A stretch of DNA of 64,000 nt from Lepisosteus oculatus (lineage: Eukaryota > Chordata > Actinopteri > Semionotiformes > Lepisosteidae): the NCBI RefSeq assembly GCF_040954835.1, contig NC_090708.1, positions 29,400,001 through 29,464,000 on the forward strand, in the 5' to 3' direction. The notes below the pieces were generated by a model. The model was not told the DNA's origin, did not search any database, and saw nothing but the letters and a program-made list of their open reading frames with translations. Each line of letters starts with the position of its first letter. Position 1 is the stretch's first letter. Of the stretch, positions 1 to 12,155 are shown in pieces. The translations under genes and the position numbers were made by a program.

Positions 1-655
1 GTCAACAAGGAAGTCAAAGAGTTCCACTTCTGTCACACCCATACTTGGCAAATCCTCTCCCACCTCTTCCTGGCAAGACACTGCAAGTTGCATGTCCCAT
101 CATAGCTTTTGTAGTATAGCCATGACTGAATAACTGATGTCCGTTTATTAGCTTGTTGGTCTCAGAAACTTGCAGTCAGGTTCCGGCAGTTCTTCAATTA
201 TTAGCACCAATTAATTTGTTGGCGCTAATCCTGGATGAGCCTCCAAATTGTTACCCCATCTCAGACAAGGGCATCTGAGTCAGGGTGAACTGGAAAATGA
301 TAAGGAAACCAGACACGTATTAGTGTGCAAAATGTTCTGCCGGTGCCTTTAATTGCTTTGACTTTTGACCTTGCTAGACCTGCAGAATTCTTATCACTGC
401 CAGTGCCAAACTTCATCTACAGGACAAACTATAAAACAGCATTTAAGCTTGTTCTCAACCTGTTAGGAGTTTTCATGGTGTGTATTATCATGTAATTAAA
501 AAAAAAGTTTAAACAAACAAACAAAAAAGAGGGTTTTTTTAACTCAAACGTCTAATTTTTAGCCCACTACAAAAGCAGTCTCAGCACTGAATAAACCTTG
601 TTCTCTTGCAGTACTGTATGTCTTCTGTCTCTTTGGACCAGTATTGTACTGTTCT
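1..655. other. No gene recognised
   Basis: AT-rich sequence with short homopolymer runs. I see no convincing open reading frame, exon or RNA gene. The right edge abuts a LINE endonuclease relic, so part of it may be further decayed LINE sequence, but I cannot show that. Confidence 0.4.
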
Positions 656-659
656 CACT

Positions 660-1374
660 ATGGGTTCTCATGCTTCAGTTTCAGCTTGCAAATAGGAAGT
701 AGGAACACAGATGGGTGGTCTGATTGAGGGAAAGAGCGATATGCATCCTTGATTGTAGTGTAACAGTGGTTGAGAGTATTAGCACCTCTAGTGGGGTAGT
801 AGACATGCTGGTAGTATTTTTTACGTATTTTCTTAAAATTGGCCTGGTTGAAATCCCTGGCTAAGATGGATATACAGTAGCATCAGGGTTTGCGATTTTA
901 TGTTTGTTAATTACATTCTATAGTTTGTTGAATGTGGATTTGGTGTCGGTTTGTGGTGGTGTGTAAACTGCAGTCATGATGATTGAAGAAAATTCCTTTG
1001 GTAAGTAGAAAGGGTAGCATTTCACCATCAGGTATTCCTGATCGGGGGAACAGAAGTGAGATAGGATTGCCACATCTGAGTACCAAGAAATGATTATCAG
1101 AAAACATATACCGTACCACCTCCTTTCTCCATTTCTGGAGAATTCTCTGTGATCCATATGGTATATGGATAAACTATATTCCATTTATGTCGGACTGAAT
1201 GGCAGGATCAAATGAGTTTGGGGTGAGCCATGTCTCTGTGAAACTAAGTACATTGTCTGCTTTCTTCCTGACAATCCAAGAGGATTGTCTGTGAGAGTAT
1301 ACTGTGAGAGTATACTGTGATGAAATGTCAGCACACTTAGAGTTTAATTCCATCCTTACCCCTATGCTTCTCAC
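660..1374 (-). mobile_element. CR1/L2-like LINE endonuclease relic
   Basis: Read on the minus strand, pieces in shifting frames match the apurinic-type endonuclease of fish non-LTR retrotransposons. In order they are FTETWLTPNSFDPAIQ, FYLPKEFSSIIMTAVYTPPQ, a stretch resembling the TRG-TLDHCYTTIKDAYR block, and an SDHPSVFLLP block near 700. The continuous frames are only 66-88 residues, so this is a frameshifted relic. No reverse transcriptase part is visible to the left. Family identity is from motif recognition only; Rex1-like elements share these motifs. Confidence 0.7.
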
Positions 1375-1379
1375 CTATT

Positions 1380-2265
1380 GATTGCAATCACCCTCACCAG
1401 AAAAAAAGCAGCTTTTGAGAAAAACTGTGTATGAGATCAAAAATAAACTTATGAAAAGCTGCAAATAAAACAGAACTTTTCAGCCCATCTAAATATTTTA
1501 CTGTTACTACTTAATTGATAATAGAATTTCATCCCAGCATTCCTTGAATTATCTTGTTCCAGATTCTATGAAATCCTTCATGCACAAAGGTTAGGTTTCT
1601 GGACAATGACAATGTCAATCAGGTGACAATGTCTAATCATGGTTGTCCTTGGATGTTTTCTGTTTGGTTTTCTGGTGAAGCAGAATGTTGATAAAGAGGA
1701 CTCCATGATTTGTACATTTGTTAAGGAGAGATAGGAGTTGACACTTAGGACTTGACACTTCCAGCCTCTTCCTTAACAATGGTCAAATTACAGACCCAAC
1801 ACTTACAATTCAGACATTGAATTTTCCAAGCAGAATAAGTTTGTCAACCTTCAGCATTCAATGGGAGAGTTTGGCATACAAAAGCTTTATTTTTGACATC
1901 AAAACTAACATTGTATGTAGGAAATCATGTATTTTAGTTTCCAGCTAATTTGAGAGCAAAGAATCATGAGGTGCTGATTAATTTCAGCCATGAACTCATG
2001 AAGGATGTTGATAATTTATTTCTTGATGACAAATATTCATGTTCTTGGTCTGATTATCTGTGTTAATTTCCCATATTTTTGTATTGTCTTGTTATGGGAT
2101 ATAATGATTTTTTTTCTGATATTCTGTTTTGCAGGTCAAAACATTTTGTTGACAGTTTAAGAAGTGTAAAAATATAGATCATTCACAATGCATCATAAAA
2201 GCAATACTGTGTACAGTACTTGCTTTTATTCTCTCATTGGATTTCAATAAAATAGCAACTTAAGG
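1380..2265. other. Intergenic, no feature recognised
   Basis: AT-rich intergenic DNA with no exon-like stretch, no open frame of note and no repeat family that I recognise. Confidence 0.4.
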
Positions 2266-2269
2266 AGTT

Positions 2270-2565
2270 TAACGAGTGTGACAGTAGAACACACCTCCCA
2301 CTACACTCCCTTCTCCACTGCACATGGAAATCCACAGCTACCGCACCTGAGGCTCATCAGGTTTGCTATTTAAGATCCCCACAAGATCAAGCTCAGAACA
2401 CGAACAATAGCGAAACAGCTACGGAAGGATTATTCTTTCCCTTTAATGAAAAACCCGTCATCGTGTATAACGAAGAAGTATCGCCTTACGACACGACTAC
2501 ACACCAGCACACCGCTCACTCCCTGGCAGTACTCGATAACCCGACACTTTTACACTAGCTATTTC
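2270..2565. repeat. GC-richer island, possible LTR or repeat fragment
   Basis: About 300 bases are distinctly richer in G, C and CpG than both flanks. They include a TATTTAAG TATA-like string near 2367 and several CGA/CGC codon-like strings. No open frame or terminal repeats were found. The composition break suggests inserted DNA, perhaps a piece of an LTR. This is inference only. Confidence 0.25.
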
Positions 2566-2837
2566 ATTGCTCTTTTAATGTGGTAAGGACAACAATATGT
2601 CCTCCAAGTCCTAAACATTGATAAAAACAACAAAAAAAATGAAGAGTTTAACATTTTATTCATAACACTTTCAAATTGAAATATCACAAATCAAAGTTCA
2701 TTTATTTTAAATAAGGAGGTAATTTAAAAAATGTGTCTTCTTCCTCCAACCCCTTTATATCATAGACTAAGCTTTTTGATCAGTTAATGATTTTGAAAGA
2801 AGAGGGTAATTACAGTAGATCATATCAAAACTGTTCC

Positions 2838-3011
2838 TCAAAGGGGAAATCCAGAGGAATAACCTTCAGAGTACTCAGTCACACTGCTTTTACCATATTT
2901 CACCTGGGAATATACAGCCTGTCTGTCTATCTCTGTCCTCTTCCTCCCAGGCCTCACATCAATGTCAGTGAAACTCAAGGCAGCGTAATTCAGCACATCT
3001 GTGTCCTGGTT
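2838..3011 (-). CDS. NITR-like gene A, cytoplasmic tail exon with ITIM
   Basis: The last exon, 174 nt including the TGA at 2840-2838, starts after a TTTTTCAG acceptor in phase 0. It encodes NQDTDVLNYAALSF, giving a consensus ITIM (L-N-Y-A-A-L), then a basic stretch with PGRKRTE and a second tyrosine in AVYSQVKY that is only ITIM-like. Such motifs recruit SH2 phosphatases in this family. Genes B and C keep the same ITIM. Confidence 0.75.
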   Translation of the reverse strand, partial: NQDTDVLNYAALSFTDIDVRPGRKRTEIDRQAVYSQVKYGKSSVTEYSEGYSSGFPL

Positions 3012-3201
3012 CTGAAAAAGGAACCAACTGAGTTGACAAATGAGTTAAATAATTGTTTGATTTTGTGTAATTTAAATGCATTGTTATTTTGTGAAGTGTT
3101 CTGATGTTGGATTTTCTCCAATTGTTAGTGCAAAGTTACAAATACATGTCAAATTATTGATATACTGTATAGAGCTTATAATATAGAAATGTATATTGTA
3201 C

Positions 3202-3260
3202 CTGTGTGTTTTTTTAGGTTTGTTTTATGTGCTGATGGGAAGATAGTCCAAGATTTGTAC
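3202..3260 (-). pseudogene. NITR-like gene A, cytoplasmic linker exon
   Basis: A 59-nt stretch with an AAAG acceptor and a GTAC donor that aligns with the intact linker exon of gene B (36879-36821), which has the same length and phase. It contains an in-frame TAA, so it cannot be translated through. Confidence 0.55.
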
Positions 3261-3720
3261 CTTTAGAAAGAAAACATAGGAAAAAAGCATTGGAAGAAAA
3301 ATTATCTGCTATGCATGATGACCATAATTTTTGTTACCATAAAAGCTAAATAGAATTGGTAAGGTGTTCTTGAGTCAGGGTTACAAGATGTCAACTCATT
3401 GTGTACATGGAGGAGCATTACTATGTACTTTATTTCATTCTCTTATAAGCAAGAAAACGATTTGCTGCAGATGAATCTCTTAAAAGTTTTGGCACTACCA
3501 CATTGGATGGGTAAACAACATATACTGTACAGTATATATTTTATCAATGTATAAGCTTTTTAAGAAATCAAAAATTCTTTGCATTAAAATAAGGTTCAAA
3601 TTGAACCCATTAGCAGGTTCTATGTCACTACCAAATCTTATGATTTACTAGACTTTTGTGAGAAATACATTTACATACTGTACTTTAATTTCATCAAGCA
3701 CAAGTAAATCCAAAACGCAC

Positions 3721-3837
3721 CTGTTCTGTGATTCTTTATCAGCCAGCAGGTGAGGAATGTGATTACAAGCACTGCCACAATGTTTGTTGCCAACAAAACT
3801 AGAGTGATATAGTTAAGTGAGACTTGGTGATCAACTC
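3721..3837 (-). CDS. NITR-like gene A, transmembrane exon
   Basis: A 117-nt exon with a TAG acceptor and a GTGCGT donor. After a short stalk (VDHQVSLN) it encodes one hydrophobic helix, YITLVLLATNIVAVLVITFL, then a basic KNHRT stop-transfer. Gene C has the same exon length and a very similar helix. No charged residue lies within the helix, as expected for an inhibitory receptor rather than a DAP12-coupled one. Confidence 0.75.
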
Positions 3838-4488
3838 CTATGAAAAAAAAAATCCAGATATTTTTACATAAAACAGGAAAAAAAAACACCTGTGCACTGC
3901 AATGTTTCATTTTATTGAATGCTGAACAATGTAATAAATATTAATAAAAACAGCATTAACTGGCATTCTTGAGTAACCAAATCTTCTAAATTGTAGTATA
4001 CATTAAATTGGTAAATTGGAGGCCAAAAAGACATTTTTTAGAAACTGGTAGTTGAAAACATTACATTAAATTCTGTTTTATATATTTTTTAAAAACAGAA
4101 AAATATATTTTATTTGTTATGAATGAGGAAAGTAAACATTGCATCCCTACATAATTCATCAGTATTCATGAACTGTTTTTATATTCGTAGAAAGACACTG
4201 TTCCCCATTTTGGAATCAGGATAATGTATACAGCACAACAATTGATGTGTTATACTTTATAAGCATTTATTCCATAAGGGCAGTGTCCCAAATTAAATAT
4301 CAATAAATGGGAATACTCTTTTGGTAGTAGCAGTGGTAGTGATAATAGTATAATAAAATAACTGTACCAGAACCTACATAATTAACATTTTATAATACAA
4401 TCACTTTGAATTTGTATTTTTTGCAAATTTATAGATAACAATTGATACTACCTGAAGGTACAGAACTTTAATTAATTTAGAAAACTAC

Positions 4489-4839
4489 CTGTTATTTCCA
4501 GAAATGTCCCATTTCCAAACAGAATGATCCCACATGCTGCCACAGCACAGTAGTTAATCCCAGCATTAGAGTGGCTGAGGTTCCTTATTTGGAGATTATA
4601 AACACAACTATTTGTTGGAAGCCCAGCCCAAGACCTCTTTTCACACTGATCTCTCCTGTTTTCAGGTCTGTAAATTATTCCTGGAAGGGATTCTTCTGAG
4701 CCATATCTGAACCAATAAACACTGTGTTCTCCTGCACAGGTTACAGTTTGTATTGTACACTTGAGAGTCACATCATCTCCTAGATTGCCTGGGACAGATA
4801 CAGGGTGCTGCAGAATACTCCTGTTCCTTGTCTCTGATC
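4489..4839 (-). CDS. NITR-like gene A, second Ig domain exon (D2)
   Basis: A 351-nt exon, open throughout, with consensus splice sites. It shows the six-cysteine pattern typical of the NITR membrane-proximal domain: Cys in TLKC, TCAGE, DQCEK, NSCVYNL, NYCAV and AACG. The core Trp is in VYWFRYGS and the exon ends with LFGNGTFLEITG. Gene C has a D2 exon of identical length. Domain order places it next to the membrane. Confidence 0.75.
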
Positions 4840-6419
4840 CTAAATCCATAGAAATGACATAATAATAGTATGCATAAATTCTGAAGTTAGAACTTGCATT
4901 GTGATCACATGGCTGAACTAAAAAGCAAAGTATGTTTTTTTTTTAACATAACAAAAGACTTTAGAAATTCTATTGTGGTCTAAACAAGGTGAAAATGAAA
5001 ATACACGTGACTCCTGCTCATTGATGCTATCGCTAAATAAATAAAACATACCACCTCACAGACTTCTCAAAAATGTTTAATGCAGAAAACTTACATGTAA
5101 ATAAGGGAGTTCTGGCATTTCTTTTAGGAGACTTTTAAAATATGATTAACAAATTATTTTTTTTTCAGTCATTGAGGCAGTTTTGGTTTGCACCAAGTTC
5201 AGTTGACGTGTTCTGTTTGTTTTTAGCAATAAACTTTTCCTGTCAACTTCCAAAATGAAAAACTTTGTAGATTTCCAAAATAGATTATTTTCATACAGTT
5301 CACTGTATCTGTGCAATATCTGGATTTACACTGTATTGCACATACTGTATACATTGTGTTTTTAACCTGACAATTAGTGATTTTACACAATTAATTTAAA
5401 GCCAAAGTGTAATTATATTAGAGTTAAAGTAATTCTGCATTATGTACAGTAAATTGCAATTATTTATAATACTATTCCATTCCATTTATAGTATGTGTAT
5501 GTCTATGAATAAAAGTGCAATTGCTAAGCAGTTACTGTACATTGTATTTAATATTTGATTTGATGTTCACTTTTCAAACTCTAAAGTAAGAATTGTGCTA
5601 TCTTTCTAAATAATTACCTGCTATAAACAATATTGTTATTTTCATGTCTCCCATATATTGTAATATAGCCCATTTTCAATAGTGTAATTTATAGCATTTT
5701 CACTAGATATACAGTATGGCAATTTTGATTATTTTTTTAAGTTTTTATTCTGAACAATCTATTGAATGGTGTGAATTTAAACTGCAGTATTTTAGTTATT
5801 CTTATTATTAGTGACATAAATTATAAGAATATGTATAATATATATATAATCAGGTTATTCTCAAAGTCCGAGTGCTTTCAGAATTTTGTTGGCTAGAAAA
5901 CAATCCTATTTTAGAAAAAAAAAAGAAAAACAGAATATCCTTATTATTATGGAAGAAAGTGTTACATATTATTTTTAAAAAACATTTAAGCTTACAAGAC
6001 CTCAAATGCTTCAATAATAATCAAAAATGTATTGATGTAAGATATTTGATTTAATTATTGTTTTAACTTGTAATGTGTACATAATTTAATTTTCTGCATC
6101 ATCCTATCTTTACCATTTCTCTTGTCCTGAGAAATTCATAAGCCAGTACACTAAGCAGATGCTTTAATTAAATGTTTTACATTAAATTGAATTCTTAAAG
6201 CACTTTACACTTTTACATGTTTTTTACCATCGGCTGGTGCATTATTTGAGTTATTATTTGAATCAATCATCTGTAATTGAAAGTAGGCTTACCCATACAA
6301 TGTATCATTACAAAAGCTTCCTGGAGCATTGTAAATGAACAATATGTATCTCCTTTATTTTTGAATATGTGAAGTCTTCAAAAACCAAGATTGTTTATAG
6401 CATTAGCTGTTCAACTTAC

Positions 6420-6773
6420 CCTTTATAATCAGAAGGGTTCCATTCCCGAAGCTCATGTAGCTGTAGTAGAATGCTCCACAGTAATATCTTGCAACATCAT
6501 ATGGTTCAAGACTTGAAATGGTCAAGTTAAAACTGCTGTCTGATTTTTCCACCTTAAAATGCAGATTATTTTTAAATTCTTCATACATTGTAGCTTCACC
6601 AGAATTGGAATAAGCTGGGGCTATGTGGATAGGTGTCCCTCCAATAGACTGCTTTTACCAAACCAAGTGAAGGACTTTGCCTGAAGGTATATAACACTCC
6701 AAAGTGACAATAACTCCAAGCTGTGCTGTCATTGAGAGATGAGGTTGAGAAATGAAATTTGTAGGCTTTACAT
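6420..6773 (-). pseudogene. NITR-like gene A, V-type Ig domain exon (D1)
   Basis: A 354-nt exon with an AG acceptor at 6775-6774 and a GTAAGT donor. It encodes a V-set domain: first Cys in TLECYIPSG, core Trp in HLVW, the SFNLTISSLEPYDVARYYCG strand with the second Cys, and a joining-like FGNGTLLIIKG. The codon after the core Trp is TAA (6657-6655), where gene C has Phe (WFKQ), so translation would stop early. No other lesion is seen in the exon. Confidence 0.75.
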
Positions 6774-6967
6774 CTGCAGAACATAAAAAATATTAATAAT
6801 TGTGCCGCAGTCAGAACAAAAATAGATTGTTAATTATACAGTATATTTCTAATTTAGAATAAAATTAAATACACAATCATAAAATATAACCAAATTACAA
6901 CACAGTTTACCATAACCTGTCTTCCTATAAGCACAGTTATTTAAAATATATACAAATGTGCACTTAC

Positions 6968-7010
6968 ACAAATTAGAGAAAAGCATTTGAATTATGTAAT
7001 GTCTTAACAT
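6968..7010 (-). CDS. NITR-like gene A, leader exon
   Basis: A 43-nt exon starting ATG at 7010 encodes MLRHYIIQMLFSNL plus one base and ends at a strong GTAAGT donor. The matching leader exon of gene C has exactly the same length and phase, which supports the start choice. The peptide is short and moderately hydrophobic, as expected for a split signal peptide completed by the next exon. Confidence 0.55.
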
Positions 7011-7960
7011 CTCAGTAGCTTTTCTGACCTTTTATTTCAACCAAATCAAAACAGAAGTTGGAATGAAGGAGGCACCTTCAGTACAAGGTCTTCTCATTCA
7101 ATTCAATAGCTGGAAAATCAACAGCATCACCTGACAGAGTGCAGTGAAATCAATATACTCTCTGATGAGTTGAAAGGAAAAACACCCACAGATCACAGCA
7201 GCTTACACTACGTCAAAGTAGATAAACTAATTACAGTCATTACACAAGTACAAAAATCTATGGAAAATCAGTACTATATCTGACTAATTGTAATCTTTGT
7301 AATAATTTTTTAAAATGTAAACAGCAGCTTTCTTGAAACATTTTCAATGCATTGCTGTGTTTGATTTATTTTGGAATATAAGATTAAAAAAACCTAGAAT
7401 TTCTCTTTGAACCAACACAATTGTTGTGCTAGTACAATCTTCAACATTGTTGGACCAGACTATCATGATATCACTGAAGTTGTTTTATTGCTATATGCAT
7501 AATTAATTATAATGCATGGTACAAGAATAAAACAAAGGCATTTTTATGCATTAGATAAATATATAGATATGCATTGTCTCCTTAGCCCTTAATTACCTAA
7601 TTGAACTCATTACCTATTTATTTGGTATAGTTGAAGGCTGAATAGTAGCCCTTGAGGACCTCAGTTGTGCAATCTTAGGGTTGGGCGATTAATATGTGAA
7701 ATTAATTAAAGGTACAAGTGAGGATGTCTTGAGAAGCCAAGTGTTAATTTAAGTGTGCAGAGGCTACAGACTTCCCATCATAAAATGATTCAAATGGTGA
7801 TTAGTACTTCTTATTGCTGGATACAATTCTGTTTGAAATTACCAGAAAGAGATGTAACATTTTGTGCTTCCTAGTAATGACTGCACTTTTTGCAACTTTA
7901 TTCATATTGTTTTTGTGTCAATACTTTCTGAGTAATGAATCATTCAATATGTGCTTCATG
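7011..7960. other. Upstream flank of gene A, no feature recognised
   Basis: AT-rich DNA upstream of the gene A leader. A promoter would be expected here, but I cannot point to a convincing TATA box or initiator, and there is no other exon. Confidence 0.35.
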
Positions 7961-7962
7961 TC

Positions 7963-8880
7963 TGTCATGATCGTCATCCCTCCTCTAGAGGGTGCTTCTA
8001 CCCTTTTTCGTTGTCACCAGCTTTATTTGTCCCAGCTGTGTCCAATTCCCTTTCCTTATTTAAGCCTGGCTTCTCCGTAGATCTGGGCTCAGCTTTGGAA
8101 GACAGATGTCTGAAGGCCCGCTTATCCACAGGGCTTAGGAGCAGTCCAAGGGCAAGGCCTTTTCCCCGGACGTCCTGACCACTGAGTCCAGGGCTCGGTG
8201 TCACTAATCACACCCCGCGTGCACCTCTCGGCGTACACACCTGCACCCTAGTTAGCAATTAGCACTGTGCTCGCCCTTTTTCCCATTTAAACCCGTTCCC
8301 TCCTCTCAGTCCTCGCTCACTGTTGAGATTGTCTAACCTTTCTCTTGTACGCATTCTTCTAAACTGACTTCTGGATATCGACCCTGTTTTCACCTCGGCT
8401 ACGTCTTCGTCTCTGTTTAGGGGATTTGGATTTGGAAACCTTACCGACCTGACTACTGGGACCCGACCTAGCTTGGGTACCCAACCTCGTATTCTGTCCT
8501 TTGACCTTGGGATTTCTGGACACTTATTCCCTCGGCACCGCACAGGTTCCGATCACCTTTTCCACTACCCCTCAGTGATTAGCGTGACACTTGGAGCGCC
8601 TTGCCCCATTATGATTTTAAGCCTTTGTGTTCCTGGTCCCAGTTCCCTGTTTCAGTTTTTAATCGTCTTCGTCTCAGCTAGATCTCCAACCACCTGGACC
8701 TTGGACTGCACCCTGTTTTCCCCCATTGCACTTCGTTTTGGACCCATTTGCCTGCACTCCCCCAATGCACCGGATCACAGTCTTTACCACCCACCTGTTC
8801 GTTATCCCGTCCATTCCTCGCTGTGTCTTCTCTGATGCTGTTCGCCAGTCACTTCCGGATTATACCATCCTGTATAGGGT
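7963..8880. repeat. GC-rich insert, possible LTR fragment
   Basis: About 900 bases are clearly richer in G, C and CpG than their surroundings. They begin TGTCATGATCGTCATCCC, contain a CCAAT string near 8040 and a TATTTAAG TATA-like string near 8060, and continue with pyrimidine-rich CTG/GAC phrases common in fish LTRs. The open frames on both strands (up to 120 codons) have no recognisable domain and overlap one another. No second LTR or target duplication could be found. Confidence 0.35.
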
Positions 8881-8889
8881 CTTTTACAA

Positions 8890-11690
8890 CACATTTGTAA
8901 AATGTGTACAATGTCTACACTTAACTATTTATAACTGGGTGGATAAATCATATCCTTAAAATTGAATAGGTTTTTATATTGCCACCCCCAACAAATCACC
9001 TATAAAAAGTTTACTTATAAATTAAATTATATCATAGTTCACTTTTGTGAAGATTGCAATATTAACAAAATCAAAACTAAACTGTTGCCTCAGGGACCAT
9101 TTATACCAACCTCGATTCTCATGGATATGTATAAATCCTTTATACATACAGTAAACATTTTACAAACAAAAATATACATTTTTTAAAGATACATAATTAT
9201 AAGTACAGCAGTGTATTCTTTTTTTTACAAATTAAAAATTAAAGTAATTACAATACAAATATATCCTCACAATATGAAAGCTTAAAGTAAATAAGCTTTT
9301 TATTCTGCTTAGTGTGGTTAGTCCTTAACAAGAAATGACTTCTGCAAACTAAGTTACAAAGTCCAGAGAATAAAGTCAGGTTAAGTTAAACACAAAGCAG
9401 AAATGGTTCAGATTCACATTTTAGTAGCTGCAATGTTTGAAACATCAATTCAACACTGTTACACAGTGATTAATAGTGCACAGTCTCATAATTACAGGAT
9501 TTTTCCAAAACAACGGCTTCTCTTCTGCTCTCCAAACACACTTTATATGGTAGAGAACTTCAAACTGCTCCCAAGGGTGTGGCTGGGTGACTTTGTAACC
9601 TCTATTGACAAATCAATTAGTTTAAAGTAATTGATTGCATCTTTAAAATTACAAAGGGAGGGGGAACCAGTGACTGGTAGCAAATAAAGTTTTTCTAAAA
9701 CAAAGATTCCTCTAAGTGGAGTTGTGCAGAGAAAACTAATGATCCATATGATAAACTGATGATCAGATTTGAAATGTGTGATAAGCTTTTCATCCTAAAT
9801 ATGTGGCTGCATTGTATTAAAGGCTGATGAGAAATCATCAAAATAATAATTCAGGCTGATTGAAAATGGAACCTTGCTAATAATGTGAGATGGAAATAAG
9901 TTGCCTTAGTGCAGCAGAGAGGATGGCTTGGATTCAGCTATTAGAATAGGGGAAGCTGACTGGAATAAGGCTGTCAGAAATAATGTGAAGGCTCCTATTG
10001 GAATGAGACTGTTTTAAAATGGTGAAGGCAGGGGAGCCATAGCTTTGGAGGAGACAACGAAAAAGAAAAAGGGTTGAAAATTTACAAGGGACAAAAAAAC
10101 AGTGAAAAGTGAGTGGCATTGTTTAATTGTTCAATTTCCACAACTAGAGTTTAAGGCTAAGATATGTTTACTTAGTTGTGCTAGGTGTGAGACACACTGA
10201 TCAAAATAATATTTTAATTAATATTTACCTTAGTTAAATAAGTTCTGGATACATGATTGTGTCAAAGGTGTAGGGATCAAACACAAAGGACAAGAAACAG
10301 ATTAGATCACAAGAGAAGAGGAACAGCCATCACAAGAGAGAGAGGACAGAAATAGAAAAGAGGAGGCAATAGTAAACAGAACATAACGCTTGTGCCAGCC
10401 GAGAGGTCCTTGTTTGAGATCACCCAGGAAGACCAAATTGGAGCTTAGTATTTGAACCTTGCTAAGAGAGCTTGATGTTCTGTAGATTTTAGAGAAGATG
10501 GATTTCCTGAGTGAAGAAATCCTTGGCTCAAAATTGCCTCTCATGCTTAGTGGGTGTGTTTTAGAATAGGGACATAGCTTCCCTTTTATTTTGTGGCATC
10601 CAGGTTGCAGAGAGAGAGAGATTTAATCATAAGTTGTACTCTATTTAATTTAGAAGGCAATTTATTTCTTCTTTAGGCCTTCGTAGGCATTATGTCTTTG
10701 AATACTTGGTTGAAGTCTGAGGATTCCTAGGTTCTCTAGGTGGTCTATACATACTGTAGGTCTCTGAAATGCCTTGTCTATAAACTTTAAATTTAAATAG
10801 GAAAACATTTGTGTTATATGTTTATGTTATGTGTATTGTAGTTTGTGCATTGCAACCTTATTGTAAAGTGCTACCAATATTTGTTTATGCACGTGTGACT
10901 GAAATGTTGTTCTTTTCAGAAAAGCTGTGCCAGACAAAAAAGAATTCACATACCTCTAACTATACTGAATGCTTCAGTATTATCACAGATGTCGGAAGGG
11001 CAAGCCATGGAATGACAAGGAGAGCAATAAAGACCCTATGCGTCACGAGAAAGGGGCAACACGGGGGTTAGCCCAGGCTCAAGTTGGGGGTTATTATTAT
11101 TTATTTAACTTACTGATCCACTCTGTCATTTTCTCTTATGCTCATATTTTCGTAATCTCCCCATTTTTAACACGTAATTTAAATAGTGAATAATATTAAA
11201 ATTATAATGAATAATGCTATAATACTATTAATAGTATTATAATACTATACAGTACATACTATATTTTAATATTATATCAATAATAAATATTATTAATAAT
11301 TCAAATCAACAATTTTTTTATTAAATTCTTTCAAAATAAATATGCAATACAAAGGTATTTGAAGTAACCACTTCTTCAAAGAATAATGTTTATGCTATCT
11401 TTATGCAGAGTCAATACAATACATGAAGTTACCATTTCCTGCCCCTCATCTTTAGTTTAATATTCTCAGTTTAATATCTGACATGTCAACATTTCAAATT
11501 TTGATGCAATAGTTTGAATCTTCTCCTGGTCGGTCTGCCACTAAGGGCTTAAGAGATTGTGAATTAAAGTGAATATATAAAAAACTGTGATATATAAAAT
11601 CAAAATAGAGTGTACATATTGTTAATTTATTAAATGTTATCATTAGTAAAATAGTTTATTTAAGATTTTCATTATGAAATATATTACACA
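8890..11690. other. Intergenic, nothing recognised
   Basis: Mostly AT-rich DNA with short low-complexity tracts, including repeated AATATTAT runs around 11200-11300. The small open frames here show no domain, signal or splice context. Confidence 0.4.
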
Positions 11691-11768
11691 TAGTGGCTTT
11701 TTAAAACATGAGTAATATAAAGCTACAACTTTCGTCAAACTTTGGACAGGTGCCAAGCCCCCTTTTTC

Positions 11769-11900
11769 AGCCAATGGGAGTCTGCCGTGGGTGGATGCCC
11801 CGCCCCCTTGCCAGCCAATGGTGGGTTGTTATGGGTGCATGTTCCCTCCCCTCAGGAGCCAATGGTGTGTCGTTAAGGGTCAGAACTCCCGCTTTCCCCC
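11769..11900. promoter_or_regulatory. Three CCAAT boxes in a 44-bp tandem repeat
   Basis: AGCCAATGG occurs at 11769, 11813 and 11857, exactly 44 bases apart, in units that share a GGGTG core and a C-rich tail. The first unit holds a GC-box-like CCCCGCCCCC. The region is GC-rich with several CpGs. It resembles an enhancer or promoter, perhaps the U3 part of an LTR. It ends near the truncated left edge of a long transposon arm, and no downstream gene is evident. Confidence 0.45.
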
Positions 11901-12155
11901 GGCCGGTCGGTCCGGAGCCACAGGGTCCAAAAGCCCCAGCCACCGCATCCCTTGATTTATGCGTGTGAAAGCGTGTATTGGTTCGGAAGGGGACCATGTC
12001 TTCCACTGGGTTGAGTGCGCTTTATTATAAACCTAGGGAATCGGGGAGTTACGGCAGCGTTGGGAGTCTGGTGAGGGCCATGAGATCCCAGGGTGTGAGC
12101 GGCGCCAGCCGTGGTTGGGTGGCCGAGTGTTTGTTCGGCCAGATGGCTTATGCGC

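Larger units (their letters stand above)
2838..7010 (-). pseudogene. NITR-like gene A (two Ig domains, TM, ITIM tail), damaged
   Basis: Novel immune-type receptors are type I membrane proteins of fish lymphoid and myeloid cells that signal through cytoplasmic tyrosine motifs. Proposed minus-strand exons: leader 7010-6968, V-type domain 6773-6420, second Ig domain 4839-4489, transmembrane 3837-3721, linker 3260-3202 and tail 3011-2838. Every junction has AG and GT in place and the phases agree throughout (1, 1, 1, 1, 0). Both Ig exons end in a joining-like strand, FGNGT, and the tail holds an ITIM, LNYAAL. Two in-frame stops spoil it: TAA at 6657-6655 just after the core Trp of D1, and a TAA in the linker exon. 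Otherwise the reading frame is intact, so it is either a young pseudogene or carries assembly errors. Assignment to NITR rests on domain order, the J-like strands and the six-cysteine second domain; another fish Ig receptor family is possible. Confidence 0.75.

Noticed and set aside
8473..8835. 120-codon plus-strand frame in the GC-rich insert
   Set aside because: No domain or signal, overlaps other frames on both strands, and the sequence looks repeat-derived.
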